Assembly (NCBI GenBank): GCA_013698135.1
Contig: JACCVM010000078.1
Span: forward strand, 1 to 7,371
Source: Euzebyaceae bacterium
GTDB taxonomy: Bacteria; Actinomycetota; Nitriliruptoria; Euzebyales; Egibacteraceae
Length of the DNA stretch: 7,371 nucleotides
Direction: 5' to 3'
The stretch's first letter is position 1. Each line of letters starts with the position of its first letter. The translations under genes were made by a program, and so were the position numbers. The notes under the pieces were generated by a model that was given only the letters and a program-made list of their open reading frames with translations, made no database searches and was not told the origin of the DNA. Positions 1-5,629 of this stretch are shown here, piece after piece.

Positions 1-5
1 GCATG

Positions 6-13
6 CTCCCCTT
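6..13 (-). promoter_or_regulatory. Shine-Dalgarno-like AAGGGGAG near the left edge
   Basis: Read on the minus strand, AAGGGGAG occurs just before the window ends. An ATG at 4-2 follows after only one base, which is too close for normal spacing, but a start codon just outside the window would be well placed. This may mark the next minus-strand gene, 180 or more bases after the aldehyde dehydrogenase. It is purine-rich sequence only; no coding sequence is visible to confirm it. Confidence 0.2.
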
Positions 14-107
14 CCCACCTTCGGTAGAGCTGCTCGGTCCCGCCGAGATGTGCTCAACGTAGACCCGTCCCGGCCGCCCGTGAATCGGCCACCCGGACAC
101 CCCTGTG

Positions 108-170
108 AATCGTGTGGTCTCCGCCCCGGACCGCGTGGCACCCGCCGCGGACCGCGTGGCACCCGCCGCG
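108..170. repeat. 21-bp tandem repeat, two exact copies plus one degenerate
   Basis: Bases 129-149 and 150-170 are identical 21-mers beginning gaccgcgtgg. The preceding 108-128 matches the unit at about 14 of 21 positions, so it may be a decayed third copy. Each unit carries short complementary ends; for example 131-135 ccgcg pairs with 146-150 cgcgg across a 10-base loop, so the transcript could form small GC hairpins. The array begins 10 bases after the aldehyde dehydrogenase stop codon. A role in transcript end formation or mRNA stability is possible but not shown. Confidence 0.7.
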
Positions 171-179
171 AACCGCCAT

Positions 180-1595
180 CTAATACGGATACCACCAGTC
201 CTTGCGGGCGTCGGAAAAGTCCCAGTGGACGTGCTTGGTCTCGCTGAAGGTTTCCAGCCCCTCCTCGCCCAGCTCACGCCCGCCGCCGGTCAGCTTCATC
301 CCGCCGAACGGGCCCGCGTAGTTGTCGGTCAGCGGGTCGTTGATCCAGACGGTGCCGACCTTGACTTCCTCGAAGAAGCGCTTGCACAGCCCCGGGTCGG
401 TGGATCGCAGCGTGGCACCGAGCCCGGTGGGGTGGGCGTTGACCCAGGCGATTGCCTCGGCGACGTCGCGGTAGGCCATCACGGGGATGGTGGGCCCGAA
501 CGTCTCCTCGGTCATGATCGCCATGTCGTTGTCCACGTCGACCAGCACCGTGGGGTTATAGAAGAAGCCGCGGTTCCGGTCCTGCGGCCGGCTGCCACCC
601 GTGACGACGCGAGCGCCGCGCCGTACCGCCTCGGCGACGTGGCGTTCCACCTTGGCGCGGGCGGGTTCGCCGATCAGCGGGCCGAGATCGGTGCCGTCGT
701 CCAGTCCGTGGCCCAGCCGCAGGCTTTCCACCTTGGCCTGGACGGCCTCGACGAGGTCGTCGTGACGAGCCGCCGGGACGTACACCCGCTCCGCCGACGT
801 GCAGACCTGACCGGCGTTGATCAGTGCCGCGTAGGCCAGCGCGTCGGCGGCGGTGGCGATGTCAGCGTCGGGGCCGACCACGAAGGCGTCCTTGCCGCCC
901 AGCTCCAGGTGCAGGTGCTTCATCATCGGTGCGGCGACGCTGGCGATGCGCTGGCCGGTCTGCACCGAGCCGGTCATCGCCACCACCCGGACGCCGGGGT
1001 GGGCGACCAGCGCCTCACCCGCCTGGTTGCCGTATCCGGTGACAATCTCCACGGTGCCGTCTGGCAGGTGCGCGAAGCAGGTCTGCACCCACAGCAGTGT
1101 CGTGAGGGGGGTCAGCTCGCTGGGCTTGACGACGACGGTGTTGCCGGCGGCCAGCGCTGGCGCCAGCTTCCAGACCAGCAACAGCAGCGGGTAGTTCCAC
1201 GGCACGATCGCGCCGACCACGCCGTAGGGCTCTTTGAGCACGAGGTTGAGCTGGCTGCGCGGCTCGCCGCTGGGTACCACGCGGCCGCGGCTGTTGCGCG
1301 CGAGCTCGGCGTAGTAGCGCAGCGTGTTGGCGGTCCACTCGACCTCCTCTTCCTGCTCGGGGCGCGGCTTGCCCTGCTCCCGGCACAGCGACTCCACCAG
1401 CGCCTCGGCGTGCTCGTCGGTCAGCCGTGCGGCGGTGTGCAGCAGGTCGGCGCGCTCGTTGGCGCTGCACCAGCGCCAACCCTCGAAGGCGGCTTGCGCC
1501 TTGACGACGGCGGCGTCGACTTCTGCGGCGCCGCAGGCCGGGACCTCGCCGATGACCTTTTCGGTGGCCGGATCGGTGACTTGGATCGTGTCCAT
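180..1595 (-). CDS. NAD(P)-dependent aldehyde dehydrogenase (aminoaldehyde/betaine aldehyde type)
   Basis: The 471-residue protein is an ALDH-superfamily enzyme that oxidises an aldehyde to its carboxylic acid in the cytosol. Visible family motifs are PWNYP with Asn134, VKPSE with the cofactor-binding Lys157, TGS at 208-210, LELGGKDAF with general-base Glu231, QVCTS with catalytic Cys265, EETFGP with cofactor-binding Glu364, and a C-terminal GPFGGMKLTGGGRELG segment. All catalytic residues are intact and the length is slightly under the usual 480-500. The ATG at 1595-1593 is chosen because it overlaps the preceding stop (TGATG) and has AAGG seven bases upstream; the frame open further upstream overlaps the lyase gene and reads as Arg-rich shadow. 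Its place last in an operon with a flavin amine oxidase suggests an aminoaldehyde such as 3-aminopropanal or 4-aminobutanal as substrate. Substrate is inference; ALDH specificity cannot be read from motifs. Confidence 0.95.
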   Translation of the reverse strand: MDTIQVTDPATEKVIGEVPACGAAEVDAAVVKAQAAFEGWRWCSANERADLLHTAARLTDEHAEALVESLCREQGKPRPEQEEEVEWTANTLRYYAELARNSRGRVVPSGEPRSQLNLVLKEPYGVVGAIVPWNYPLLLLVWKLAPALAAGNTVVVKPSELTPLTTLLWVQTCFAHLPDGTVEIVTGYGNQAGEALVAHPGVRVVAMTGSVQTGQRIASVAAPMMKHLHLELGGKDAFVVGPDADIATAADALAYAALINAGQVCTSAERVYVPAARHDDLVEAVQAKVESLRLGHGLDDGTDLGPLIGEPARAKVERHVAEAVRRGARVVTGGSRPQDRNRGFFYNPTVLVDVDNDMAIMTEETFGPTIPVMAYRDVAEAIAWVNAHPTGLGATLRSTDPGLCKRFFEEVKVGTVWINDPLTDNYAGPFGGMKLTGGGRELGEEGLETFSETKHVHWDFSDARKDWWYPY

Positions 1596-1996
1596 CAGTC
1601 GACCTTGGCGGCGCGGGAGTGCTCCCGGGGCACGACGGTGGTGCCGGTCGCCCGGCACACCACAACCGCCTCCGGCAGGACGTCAGCCCCCGAGGGGCTC
1701 TGGTCGTAGCGGGCGGCGATCACCTTGCGGGCTTCCAGCTCCACGGTGCGGCTGGTGTCGCCCACGCGGGTCACGAGGCCGGTGGCTTCGATGAAGTCGC
1801 CGGCGTAGACCGGTGCCAGGAACTCGATCGAGGCGTAGCCGACGAACAGACCCTCGTCGCCGTCGGTGATGATCGCCACCTCGGTGACGATGTCGCCGAA
1901 CAACTTGAGCATCCGGGCGCCGTCGACCAGATTGCCGCCGTAGTGGGCGTCTTCCTGGCCCATCCGCACCCGCAGGGTCGACGTGATCTGCGTCAT
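1595..1996 (-). CDS. Hotdog-fold beta-aminoacyl-CoA ammonia-lyase (beta-alanyl-CoA / 3-aminobutyryl-CoA type)
   Basis: This 133-residue protein resembles the small hotdog-fold lyases known from Clostridium propionicum (beta-alanyl-CoA:ammonia lyase, EC 4.3.1.6) and lysine fermenters (Kal, 3-aminobutyryl-CoA ammonia-lyase, EC 4.3.1.14). These release ammonia from a 3-aminoacyl-CoA to give acryloyl-CoA or crotonyl-CoA. The recognisable segments are DAHYGGNLVDGARML (residues 16-30), DGDEGLF (45-51), EFLAPVYAGDFIE (58-70) and a C-terminal VVVCRATGTTVVP. There is no signal peptide or membrane segment. The ATG at 1996-1994 overlaps the synthetase stop as ATGA and has GGAG at spacing 8; the open frame upstream is shadow sequence over the synthetase gene. 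Coupling to a CoA ligase fits consecutive steps: acid to acyl-CoA to enoyl-CoA plus ammonia. The alternative is a generic hotdog acyl-CoA thioesterase; the DAHY-GNLV signature, recalled from the lyase family rather than aligned here, argues for lyase. Confidence 0.85.
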   Translation of the reverse strand: MTQITSTLRVRMGQEDAHYGGNLVDGARMLKLFGDIVTEVAIITDGDEGLFVGYASIEFLAPVYAGDFIEATGLVTRVGDTSRTVELEARKVIAARYDQSPSGADVLPEAVVVCRATGTTVVPREHSRAAKVD

Positions 1997-4257
1997 GGCT
2001 CTGGCTCCATTTCGACGAGGGCGTCGACCGCGACGACACGATGGCGGCTGACGCGAAGGGGGTTGCACTCGGCGGCGGTGATTCGCGGGTGATCGCAGCC
2101 CAATGCGGACAGCGCCGCCACCGCGTGGGCTACGGCGGCTGCGGGTAGCGCGACGCCGCGGGCGTTGCGCAGCAGCCGCCCGGCGATGGTCTCGGCGAGC
2201 ATCGCCTCCGCCTCGCCGGCGGTCACGCGGCCCACCCGCACCGCCACGTCGTCGAGGTGTTCGGCCCAGACCCCGCCGAAGCCGACCACGACTGTGGGGC
2301 CGAACTGCGGATCCCGCCGGTAACCGGCGACGAGTTCGAGGTCGGCGGGGACGTGTTCTGCCACCAGCAACTCGGCGCCCATCCCCCGGTCCTGCGCCCT
2401 GGCCAGCAGGTCGAGCGCCGCGCCGCGAACGGCCTTGGCGTCGACCAGGCCGGTGGCGACCAGGCCGAGCTCGGTCTTGTGCGCAACGCCCGGGATCAGG
2501 CACTTGATGACGACGGGAAAGCCGATCCGCTCGGCCGCCATTACCGCCGCGCCGGCATCGGGCACCCGCTTACGGCGGGGCACGTCGATGCCGTACGCGG
2601 CCACGACGTCCAGGGCGGCGTCCTCGTCCAATGCGCGCTGGAGGATGGAGCTGAGGTCGGTCGGCGGCGGGGGTGCGGCGACGGCGGGCGCTGGAGGTGG
2701 AGCCGGAGCCCAACGCGCGGTGCTGGCGATCGCGGTCAGCGCCGGCCGAGCACCCCGCAGCAGGGCGATGCCTCGCTCGGCGCACAGCCTCGCCAGGGCC
2801 GGCGGCGGGTCATGCGACGAGGGACTGAGGAAGACACACAGCTTGGCCGCGGCCTCGGCGGGGGGCGTGTCGACCGGGTGCAGTTGCGGACGTGGGTGAC
2901 CGGAGCTGCACCCGCCCGGCGCGGGGGGAAGCTCGGGCTTGTCGACCGGGTGCAGTTGCGGACGTAGGTGACCGGAACTGCACCCGCCCGGCGCGGCGGC
3001 GGCGGCCTCGGCGGCGTCGGCCAACCAGCCGGCGAGATCCAGCCCGAGCTGCTGCTCGGCGTCGCCGCAGGTCACCTGCGCGTCGAGGCTGACCACCAGC
3101 ACGTCGCCCAGCTCCTCCGCGGCGATCCGCAGGGCCTCGGGGTAGACAGCGCGGTAGTCGTCCACCCCCCACGGGTCAAGCGGGTTGCCGGGGGTGAAGC
3201 GTGGCCACCGCGCCCGCAGCGCCGCGACCGCCTCGCCGCTCAGCGCGGGCAGGAGCAGACCCGCGTCGTCGGCGAGGTCAGCCAGCAGGTTGGCCTCGCC
3301 GCCCGAGTTGGCCACCACGTGCAGCCGCACACCGCGGGGAAGACCCGCGGCCAGCAGCTCCCCGGTGACCAGCAGCTCGTCGAGGTCGTCGCAGACGATG
3401 GCGCCGGCTTGGCGCACCGCCGCCATCGCGACGCGGTGGCTGCCGGCGAGCTTGCCGCTGTGCGCGGTCACTCCCGCCTGGGCCACCGCTGACCGTCCGA
3501 CCTTGCAGACCGCCAGTGGCTTGCCGGCGGCGGCCAGCTCCCGCGCGGCGGCCAGGAACGCCGCCGTGTCGGCGAACGCCTCGACGAAGGCGAGCACCGC
3601 GCCGGTGTGCTCGTCGGCGGCGAAGAAGCGCAGGTAGTCGGCGATGTCGGTCACCGCCTCGGCGCCCGACGACACGGCGGTCGACAGTGGCACCCGGCCG
3701 CCGGCGTTGATCACCGCCTCCACCACCGCGCCGCTTTGCGCGACCACGCCGATCCTGCCCGGCCGAACCTGCTCGGGAACCGTGCCGACGTAAGGCGCCG
3801 CGCCCGTGACCATGTCCACGTAGCCCATGCAGTTGGGGCCGGCAACGACGACACCCGCATCCGCCGCCAGTGCGCGCAAGCCGCCGATGACCGCGTCGGC
3901 GGCGGCCCCCGAGTCGGTGTGCCCAGCACCGGGCACCACCAGCCCGCGCACGCCACAGTCCACCGCCTCGCGCGCCGCCTGCAGGACACGGTCGGCTCCG
4001 ACGAGCAGCAGCGCGACGTCGGGCGTGTGATCCAGCTCGGCCATACAGCCTGCCGCCGTCACCCCGTCGATCTCGGGCCGGCGCGGGTTGACCGGCGTCA
4101 CCCTGCCCGCAAAGTTCAGGGTCCGCAGGTTGCGCAGCGCGATCCCACCGACGAACGTCCGCGGTGAGGCGCCCACCACCGCCACCGAACGGGGTCGCAA
4201 CAGGCCGGCCACGTCAGCGACGGCCGGCCGTCGCGGTTGCGGTGAGCGGGCGCTCAC
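1993..4257 (-). CDS. Fused NDP-forming acyl-CoA synthetase (acetate-CoA ligase ADP-forming family)
   Basis: The 754-residue protein activates a carboxylic acid to its CoA thioester using a nucleotide triphosphate and a phosphohistidine intermediate. Domain order is a CoA-binding Rossmann domain (about 16-140, RSVAVVGAS at 23-31), succinyl-CoA-ligase-like domains (about 165-410) with probable phosphohistidine His266 in AHSGKLAGS, and a C-terminal ATP-grasp domain (about 537-754; VVIKCLIPGVAHKTELG, GFGGVWAEHLDDVAVRV, ECNPL). Residues 421-471 are an extra linker made by two copies of a palindromic DNA repeat, and 517-533 is a Pro/Ala linker; without the repeat insert the length is 703, normal for the fused family. 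The GTG at 4257-4255 is chosen because it lies 7 bases after the oxidase stop; a GTG at 4212 is possible, and the longer frame back to 4317 lies inside the oxidase gene. With the following ammonia-lyase, a beta-amino acid such as beta-alanine is the suggested substrate (inference). Confidence 0.92.
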   Translation of the reverse strand: MSARSPQPRRPAVADVAGLLRPRSVAVVGASPRTFVGGIALRNLRTLNFAGRVTPVNPRRPEIDGVTAAGCMAELDHTPDVALLLVGADRVLQAAREAVDCGVRGLVVPGAGHTDSGAAADAVIGGLRALAADAGVVVAGPNCMGYVDMVTGAAPYVGTVPEQVRPGRIGVVAQSGAVVEAVINAGGRVPLSTAVSSGAEAVTDIADYLRFFAADEHTGAVLAFVEAFADTAAFLAAARELAAAGKPLAVCKVGRSAVAQAGVTAHSGKLAGSHRVAMAAVRQAGAIVCDDLDELLVTGELLAAGLPRGVRLHVVANSGGEANLLADLADDAGLLLPALSGEAVAALRARWPRFTPGNPLDPWGVDDYRAVYPEALRIAAEELGDVLVVSLDAQVTCGDAEQQLGLDLAGWLADAAEAAAAAPGGCSSGHLRPQLHPVDKPELPPAPGGCSSGHPRPQLHPVDTPPAEAAAKLCVFLSPSSHDPPPALARLCAERGIALLRGARPALTAIASTARWAPAPPPAPAVAAPPPPTDLSSILQRALDEDAALDVVAAYGIDVPRRKRVPDAGAAVMAAERIGFPVVIKCLIPGVAHKTELGLVATGLVDAKAVRGAALDLLARAQDRGMGAELLVAEHVPADLELVAGYRRDPQFGPTVVVGFGGVWAEHLDDVAVRVGRVTAGEAEAMLAETIAGRLLRNARGVALPAAAVAHAVAALSALGCDHPRITAAECNPLRVSRHRVVAVDALVEMEPEP
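2005..2008 (-). promoter_or_regulatory. Ribosome binding site of the ammonia-lyase gene
   Basis: GGAG on the minus strand lies eight bases before the ATG at 1996-1994, inside the end of the synthetase gene. Together with the ATGA stop-start overlap it fixes the start of this short gene and supports coupled translation with the synthetase. Confidence 0.6.
2849..2861. repeat. 13-bp direct repeat, left flank of the palindromic insert
   Basis: The plus-strand sequence gcggcctcggcgg here is identical to 3002-3014, 153 bp away. The two copies bracket the pair of palindromic repeats and both encode Ala-Glu-Ala-Ala-Ala in the synthetase (residues 467-471 and 416-420). It could be a target-site duplication or short homology used in the insertion. 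Because Ala-rich GC codons are common here, chance similarity is also possible. Confidence 0.6.
2869..2924. repeat. 56-bp palindromic repeat, copy A, in frame within the synthetase gene
   Basis: This unit matches copy B (2941-2996) at 54 of 56 bases, differing at 2894 (g/a) and 2905 (g/a). Its core is a hairpin: the arm 2875-2889 (cgggtgcagttgcgg) can pair with 2900-2914 (ccggagctgcacccg) at 13 of 15 positions around a 10-base loop. In the synthetase frame it encodes about residues 445-463, including GGCSSGHPRPQLHPVD. The copies begin exactly 72 bp (24 codons) apart, so both are read in the same frame. The hairpin structure points to a dispersed palindromic element, not an ordinary protein repeat. 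Confidence 0.85.
2941..2996. repeat. 56-bp palindromic repeat, copy B, in frame within the synthetase gene
   Basis: Near-identical to copy A and better paired: the arm 2947-2961 (cgggtgcagttgcgg) is complementary to 2972-2986 (ccggaactgcacccg) at 14 of 15 positions around the loop acgtaggtga. It begins with gtcgac, itself a palindrome. In the synthetase it encodes about residues 421-439, including GGCSSGHLRPQLHPVD. A 16-base spacer (2925-2940) separates the two copies. No other copy was seen elsewhere in the window. Confidence 0.85.
3002..3014. repeat. 13-bp direct repeat, right flank of the palindromic insert
   Basis: Identical to 2849-2861. Deleting one copy plus the 140 bases between them (153 bp, 51 codons) keeps the reading frame and joins LADAAEAAA directly to KLCVFLSPSSHD, a natural-looking linker-to-strand transition for this protein family. 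Confidence 0.6.
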
Positions 4258-4268
4258 GAGGCGCTCAT
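4249..4268 (-). promoter_or_regulatory. Oxidase-synthetase junction with duplicated TGAGCGCC
   Basis: On the minus strand the octamer TGAGCGCC occurs at 4267-4260 and again at 4256-4249, separated by TCG. The first copy makes an ATGA overlap with the oxidase stop, but that ATG is followed after three codons by TGA. That TGA overlaps the GTG used by the synthetase. The result is a mini-frame Met-Ser-Ala-Ser-stop bridging the two genes. It looks like an ancestral ATGA overlap displaced by a short duplication. Whether ribosomes re-initiate through it is not known. Confidence 0.5.
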
Positions 4269-5629
4269 GAGTCGAAGCCGATGCCCGCGGCGTCCAGCGT
4301 GCGCAGCAGCAGCCCACGCCGCCCGCCGTGGTGGTCGGCCGACGCCAGCGCCCGGCGCACCAGGGTCACCGCCGCCCAGCGCAGCGGCTCGGGCGGGAAG
4401 GGGAAGGGGGCCTTGCGCACGTAGCGCAGCGACAGCAACGCCGAGCCCGGATCGGTCAGCCGGTCAGCCAGCACCCGTGCGGCGAAGCGGGTCGCGCTCA
4501 CGCCGAGGCCGGTGTAGCCGAGCGCGTACACCAGCCGCCCGCCGAGCGCCTCCCCGAAGACCGGGGTGAACCGCGTGGTGGTGGCGATGGGCCCGCCCCA
4601 TGCGAAATCGATGGCCACGTCGCGCAACGTCGGGAACATCTGGCTCAGGTGTGAGTGCAGCCGCGCGAAGGTCTCCGGCCGCTGATCGAAGCGGGGGCCG
4701 ACGCCGCTGCCGTAGGCGTAGATCGCGTCGTAGCCGCCCCACAGCAGACGGTCGTCGGCGGTGAGACGGAAGTAGTGGAACTGGTTGCCTGCGTCGCCGA
4801 CGCCCTGCCGCCGTTTCCAGCCCAGCGACGCCAGCAGGTCCGGGGCCAGGGGCTCGGTGACAAGGATGTAGTCGTGCACCGGAATGTAGTGGCGGTTGGT
4901 GCGCCGCAACGTCTGGCCGCTGTAGGCGTTGGTGGCCAGCACCGCCGAGGAGGCGTGCACCTTGCCCGCCGGCGTCGTGGCCACCACACCGCCCCTTGCC
5001 GCCTTCACCCCGGTCACGGGCGTGCGCTCGTGGATCGCGACGCCGGCGGCGGACGCGACCCTGGCCAGCTCGGCGGCCAACCTCGCGGGGTTGAGCACTC
5101 CCCCGGCGTCGGGACGGTGCAACCCGGCCATGGCTTTGGGCGAGCGCAGGTGTTCGGCGACCTCGTCGGCGTCGAGAAACTCGGCGCGCTCGCCATGACG
5201 CCGATACAGCTGCGCGGAATCCCGCAGCTCGTCGACCTGATGCGCGGCGACGGCAACGTCCAGCATCCCCGTGGCCTCGAAATCACAGGCGATCTCATGG
5301 CGGGCGAAGAAGTCCACCATCCCGGCGTAGTTGTCGTCGGCCAGCCGCTGCAACCGGTCGATCTCGTCGGGGAAGTGGGCCAAGCCGTTGGCCGGACCGT
5401 GGGTCAATGACGGATCCAGGAAGCCGCCGTTGCGGCCGCTGGCGCCGAAGCCCACGGTGTCACGCTCGCACACCACCACGCGTATCAAGGGGTTGCGCTC
5501 GACCAGCGTGAGCGCGGTCCACAGACCCGTGTAGCCGCCGCCGATGACGACCACATCGGCGGCCAATTCGCCGGCGAGGGGTTGCGGCTGCCGCGCCGGG
5601 ACGGTGGCCGACCAGTAGTTGCCGTTCAC
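4265..5629 (-). CDS. FAD-dependent amine oxidase, DAO family (PuuB/OrdL-like)
   Basis: The 454-residue protein is a glycine-oxidase/D-amino-acid-oxidase-type flavoenzyme expected to oxidise a C-N bond to an imine, which hydrolyses to an aldehyde. The N-terminal dinucleotide-binding fold is clear: VVVIGGGYTGLWTALTL (27-43, GxGxxG at 30-35) ending in Glu55. GASGRNGGF (62-70) is the usual DAO-family segment for FAD contact. The C-terminal GYTGLGVSAT (371-380) is the second FAD motif. There is no signal peptide, so it is cytosolic. The GTG at 5629-5627 is chosen because it overlaps the PotC stop as GTGA and gives a normal family length; the frame open upstream is shadow over the permease. Relatives include gamma-glutamylputrescine oxidase, but no gamma-glutamyl ligase is seen in this window, so a free polyamine, diamine or other secondary amine is equally possible. 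Its place between the importer and the CoA ligase suggests it performs the first catabolic step. Confidence 0.9.
   Translation of the reverse strand: MNGNYWSATVPARQPQPLAGELAADVVVIGGGYTGLWTALTLVERNPLIRVVVCERDTVGFGASGRNGGFLDPSLTHGPANGLAHFPDEIDRLQRLADDNYAGMVDFFARHEIACDFEATGMLDVAVAAHQVDELRDSAQLYRRHGERAEFLDADEVAEHLRSPKAMAGLHRPDAGGVLNPARLAAELARVASAAGVAIHERTPVTGVKAARGGVVATTPAGKVHASSAVLATNAYSGQTLRRTNRHYIPVHDYILVTEPLAPDLLASLGWKRRQGVGDAGNQFHYFRLTADDRLLWGGYDAIYAYGSGVGPRFDQRPETFARLHSHLSQMFPTLRDVAIDFAWGGPIATTTRFTPVFGEALGGRLVYALGYTGLGVSATRFAARVLADRLTDPGSALLSLRYVRKAPFPFPPEPLRWAAVTLVRRALASADHHGGRRGLLLRTLDAAGIGFDS

Larger units (their letters stand above)
1..179. other. Non-coding flank downstream of the operon
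   Basis: No convincing gene is seen in these 179 bases. A plus-strand frame is open from base 2 to 247, but it runs into the aldehyde dehydrogenase gene on the other strand and has the Arg/Pro/Gly-rich composition of a GC shadow. The stretch contains the tandem repeat at 108-170 and a small 5-bp hairpin at 33-47 (ctcgg/ccgag). No hairpin followed by a T-tract, in either direction, marks a clear intrinsic terminator for the minus-strand operon. Confidence 0.6.

Noticed and set aside
1614..1627. Inverted repeat cgggag-tg-ctcccg near the lyase-dehydrogenase junction
   Set aside because: Only a 6-bp stem with a 2-base loop, located inside the lyase coding sequence; expected by chance in such GC-rich DNA and not placed to block the start codon.
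105..1709. A 534-codon plus-strand frame opposite the aldehyde dehydrogenase and lyase
   Set aside because: It is a mirror of high-GC codon use on the minus strand. Its product is rich in Arg, Gly, Val and His without any recognisable domain, while the minus strand has intact enzyme motifs.
1997..2503. Upstream extension of the lyase frame
   Set aside because: The extension is Arg/Gly-rich and overlaps the ATP-grasp domain of the synthetase; the conserved hotdog protein begins at the ATG at 1996 with its own GGAG.
2659..2709. Pro/Ala-rich segment (synthetase residues 517-533) as a second insert
   Set aside because: No DNA repeat or flanking duplication is seen; it is an ordinary flexible linker before the ATP-grasp domain.
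2845..2997. Short CRISPR array or variable protein repeat in the synthetase
   Set aside because: There are only two units, both are read in frame with the synthetase, and no cas genes are present. The hairpin arms and near-identical DNA favour a palindromic insertion element.
4655..5410. A 251-codon plus-strand frame opposite the oxidase
   Set aside because: No domain, no ribosome site, and composition typical of an antisense GC shadow; the oxidase motifs on the minus strand are intact.
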